Source: Syntrophaceae bacterium UBA1163
GTDB lineage: Bacteria > Desulfobacterota > BSN033 > UBA1163
Assembly (NCBI GenBank): GCA_002311635.1
Contig: DBZJ01000123.1
Span: forward strand, 1-6,174
Direction of reading: 5' to 3'
DNA length: 6,174 bases
Positions within the stretch are counted from its first letter, which is position 1. Each line of letters opens with the position of its first letter. Below the pieces are notes generated by a model, which searched no databases, was not told the DNA's origin, and worked only from the letters and a program-made list of their open reading frames with translations. Below, one piece after another: positions 5,047 through 6,174 of this stretch. The position numbers were made by a program, and so were the translations under genes.

Positions 5047-5870
5047 CAACAAGCTATGAAGAACTCAGAGCGTGCGGAGAAAATAGGCAGGTTTCGGGAT
5101 ATTTTATGGGTGATCGCGGAGAAAGGCCCGAGTGCCCCCGTAGCGGAGGAGTACCGTATTCTTCGCGGCGAGTTAGTCGCTGACAAGGAGGTCGTAGAAC
5201 TACTTCCGGAGTTCGTGATCGAATGCCGGAATATCCGGGATTTCTGGAACTATATCCAGCGTGCCTTTTCCAAGTACGCCGAAAGAAGCCAGTACATCGA
5301 GGCACAGCTTTTGCCGATCGAACGGCAGTTTCGACCGGAACGACAGAGGACGCCCGGTATCCGACCACTGGAAGTCCGGATCGAGTACTCGCCGATCCGA
5401 CCGGCTGCCTTGGGTGTTCACAAGTTCGTGTCGGAGACACGCATTGCTCAACTGCGAACGCTCTCGCCTGCCACCTTCGACCTTCGCAAGCTCATACGGC
5501 TGTGCGAGGAAATCAATGTTGCTTACACCGGCGGGGCCCTTCTGGCCACCGCTATGTTGACACGAGCAATCCTCGACCATGTCCCACCCATATTTGCAGT
5601 GTCGAGCTTCTCTCAGGTGGCGAACAACTACGCGGGGGCACGATCCTTCAAAGAAACCATGGATCGGTTGGACAAGGCGGCTCGAAAGATCGCTGATGGG
5701 TATTTGCATGGCCAGATTCGTGCAAAGGAGACGCTGCCAGAGCCGCAGCAAGTGAACTTCGAGGCCGAGATTGATGCGTTGCTTGCCGAGATCGTGCGGA
5801 CGCTATCATGAGGTCCAACCATGCCATGCACGGGATCGGCCAAAAAGCGGGCCTCTCGGTGATGGCCACG
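5041..5870 (+). mobile_element. Integron gene cassette 1 (complete)
   Basis: The cassette would begin TTGGAC at 5041 and end at G5870, carrying one ORF in the canonical orientation with its attC immediately after the stop. The decisive sign is that R'' of the attC (GTCCAAC, 5813-5819) is the exact reverse complement of G plus the cassette's own first six bases (TTGGAC). This is what integrase-mediated excision and circularisation requires. The coding part also looks more GC-rich than the AT-rich segment just upstream, in keeping with an acquired cassette. Confidence 0.65.
5056..5811 (+). CDS. Cassette-encoded protein of unknown function, C-terminal conserved helical domain
   Basis: The product is 251 aa. 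ATG 5056 is preferred over TTG 5041, which lies within the recombination core site itself. There is no evident Shine-Dalgarno, which is common for cassette genes. The N-terminal ~60 residues are helical and charged. About residues 65-120 are rich in Arg, Gln and Pro (IERQFRPERQRTP, RPLEVRIEYSPIRP) and may be a linker. The C-terminal ~115 residues (FDLRKLIRLCEEINVAYTGG, AMLTRAILDHVPPIF, NNYAGARSFKETMDRLDKAA, KIADGYLHGQIR) look like a conserved helical domain that I associate with uncharacterised accessory-gene proteins, often in mobile regions. No catalytic motif, signal peptide or membrane segment is seen, so it is probably cytoplasmic. A defence or stress role would be guesswork. The stop is one base before the attC R'' box. 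Confidence 0.8.
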   Translation: MKNSERAEKIGRFRDILWVIAEKGPSAPVAEEYRILRGELVADKEVVELLPEFVIECRNIRDFWNYIQRAFSKYAERSQYIEAQLLPIERQFRPERQRTPGIRPLEVRIEYSPIRPAALGVHKFVSETRIAQLRTLSPATFDLRKLIRLCEEINVAYTGGALLATAMLTRAILDHVPPIFAVSSFSQVANNYAGARSFKETMDRLDKAARKIADGYLHGQIRAKETLPEPQQVNFEAEIDALLAEIVRTLS

Positions 5871-5876
5871 TTATGA
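5813..5876 (+). other. attC recombination site of cassette 1
   Basis: The parts in order are: R'' GTCCAAC (5813-5819); 3-base spacer; L'' GCCAT-G-CAC (5823-5831); a short central region with GGCC (5838-5841) pairing GGCC (5850-5853); L' GTGATGGC (5859-5866); 3-base spacer; and R' GTTATGA (5870-5876). L'' and L' pair over 8 bp with a single extrahelical G (5828), and the unpaired spacers have equal length. These are defining features of the folded bottom-strand attC recognised by IntI. R' in this junction is GTTATGA rather than GTTRRRY because its last six bases belong to the next segment. At about 58 bases to the cleavage point it is among the short attC types. Confidence 0.65.
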
Positions 5877-5903
5877 ATGAAAATATTATTAAGGAGGATT
5901 TTA

Positions 5904-6158
5904 ATGGATAGCAAGGACCTTGTAACGCGTCTCGAAGTATCAATGCGTTTTCAACCGGCAGTGCTCAGTGCTAGACAAGATTTGATAAAGACACGTATCT
6001 TCCTTGTTGAAAAAGAAAAAAATAAAAATTTAGCAATCAGTACCCACGACTCTGTAAAATCACGGTTGTCTGAACTTACCTCTGGCCGTGGTTCCGTCTT
6101 GGCTAGAATAGGACCAGCAACTCTTTACGAGTTCTGGCTTGATGTTCCTGGATTATAG
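5904..6158 (+). CDS. Small hypothetical protein, probably of a second integron cassette
   Basis: The product is 84 aa. A strong AGGAGG (5892-5897) six bases before ATG 5904 decides this start over ATG 5877. The sequence is MDSKDLVTRLEVSMRF, a predicted helix through ARQDLIKTRIFLVEKEKNKN, then SVKSRLSELTSGRGSVLARI and a C-terminus YEFWLDVPGL. No signal, membrane segment or known motif is recognised. It begins 33 bases after the attC cleavage point, which fits the first ORF of the next cassette. That cassette's own attC would lie beyond 6174 and is not seen. It is more AT-rich than the preceding cassette gene, which is usual for cassettes of separate origin. Confidence 0.6.
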   Translation: MDSKDLVTRLEVSMRFQPAVLSARQDLIKTRIFLVEKEKNKNLAISTHDSVKSRLSELTSGRGSVLARIGPATLYEFWLDVPGL

Positions 6159-6174
6159 TACTCCCCAAAAACTG

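Noticed and set aside
5200..5751. Minus-strand ORF of 183 codons inside cassette 1
   Set aside because: It is opposite the cassette gene, which has the better protein character and the attC in canonical orientation. Open antisense frames are common in GC-rich coding sequence.
1..6174. CRISPR array, tRNA or rRNA genes
   Set aside because: No regularly spaced direct repeats and no cloverleaf or rRNA-like sequence were seen on either strand.

Overview
The window looks like a chromosomal segment of a Gram-negative bacterium. It encodes two Sec/lipoprotein-type envelope proteins and a lipoprotein-like hydrolase, a LolA-fold periplasmic protein and a Tat-exported molybdoenzyme. Several GC-rich palindromic intergenic repeats are of the kind common in environmental Desulfobacterota, Nitrospirota, NC10 and related lineages. 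The lineage is inference; nothing here fixes it.

Left edge (1-441): the 3' end of an IS200/IS605-type transposase and its right-end hairpin lie directly against the last ~80 codons of a TatD-family metal-dependent hydrolase. The element therefore appears to have split a tatD-like gene.

Envelope cluster (449-3811, + strand): a good sigma70-type promoter leads into a ~498-aa lipoprotein of an unnamed family. A LolA/RseB-fold periplasmic protein overlaps it by 44 bases. After a palindromic repeat comes a membrane-anchored alpha/beta hydrolase. The first two are probably translationally coupled and all three may be cotranscribed, which suggests an envelope or lipid-related role for the set.

Convergent gene (3927-4550, - strand): a short Tat-exported sulfite-oxidase-family molybdopterin protein. 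Palindromic repeats flank it on both sides.

Right part (about 4638-6174): this is the most interesting region. A 251-aa ORF starts within a perfect integron core site (GTTGGAC, 5040-5046). Just past its stop codon is a compact ~58-base attC-like site (5813-5870). The R'' box of that site, GTCCAAC, is the exact reverse complement of the core site formed when the cassette's own first six bases follow a G, as in the circular cassette. Its L'' and L' boxes pair over 8 bp with one extrahelical G. Upstream is an attI-like inverted box pair, an AT-rich segment with two divergent TATAAT boxes, and on the minus strand a decayed ORF whose first ~25 residues resemble the N-terminus of an integron integrase. 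A second small ORF with its own Shine-Dalgarno follows the attC. I read this as the attI-proximal end of a chromosomal integron whose integrase gene has been truncated, with one complete cassette and the start of a second. Both cassette-borne proteins are of unknown function.
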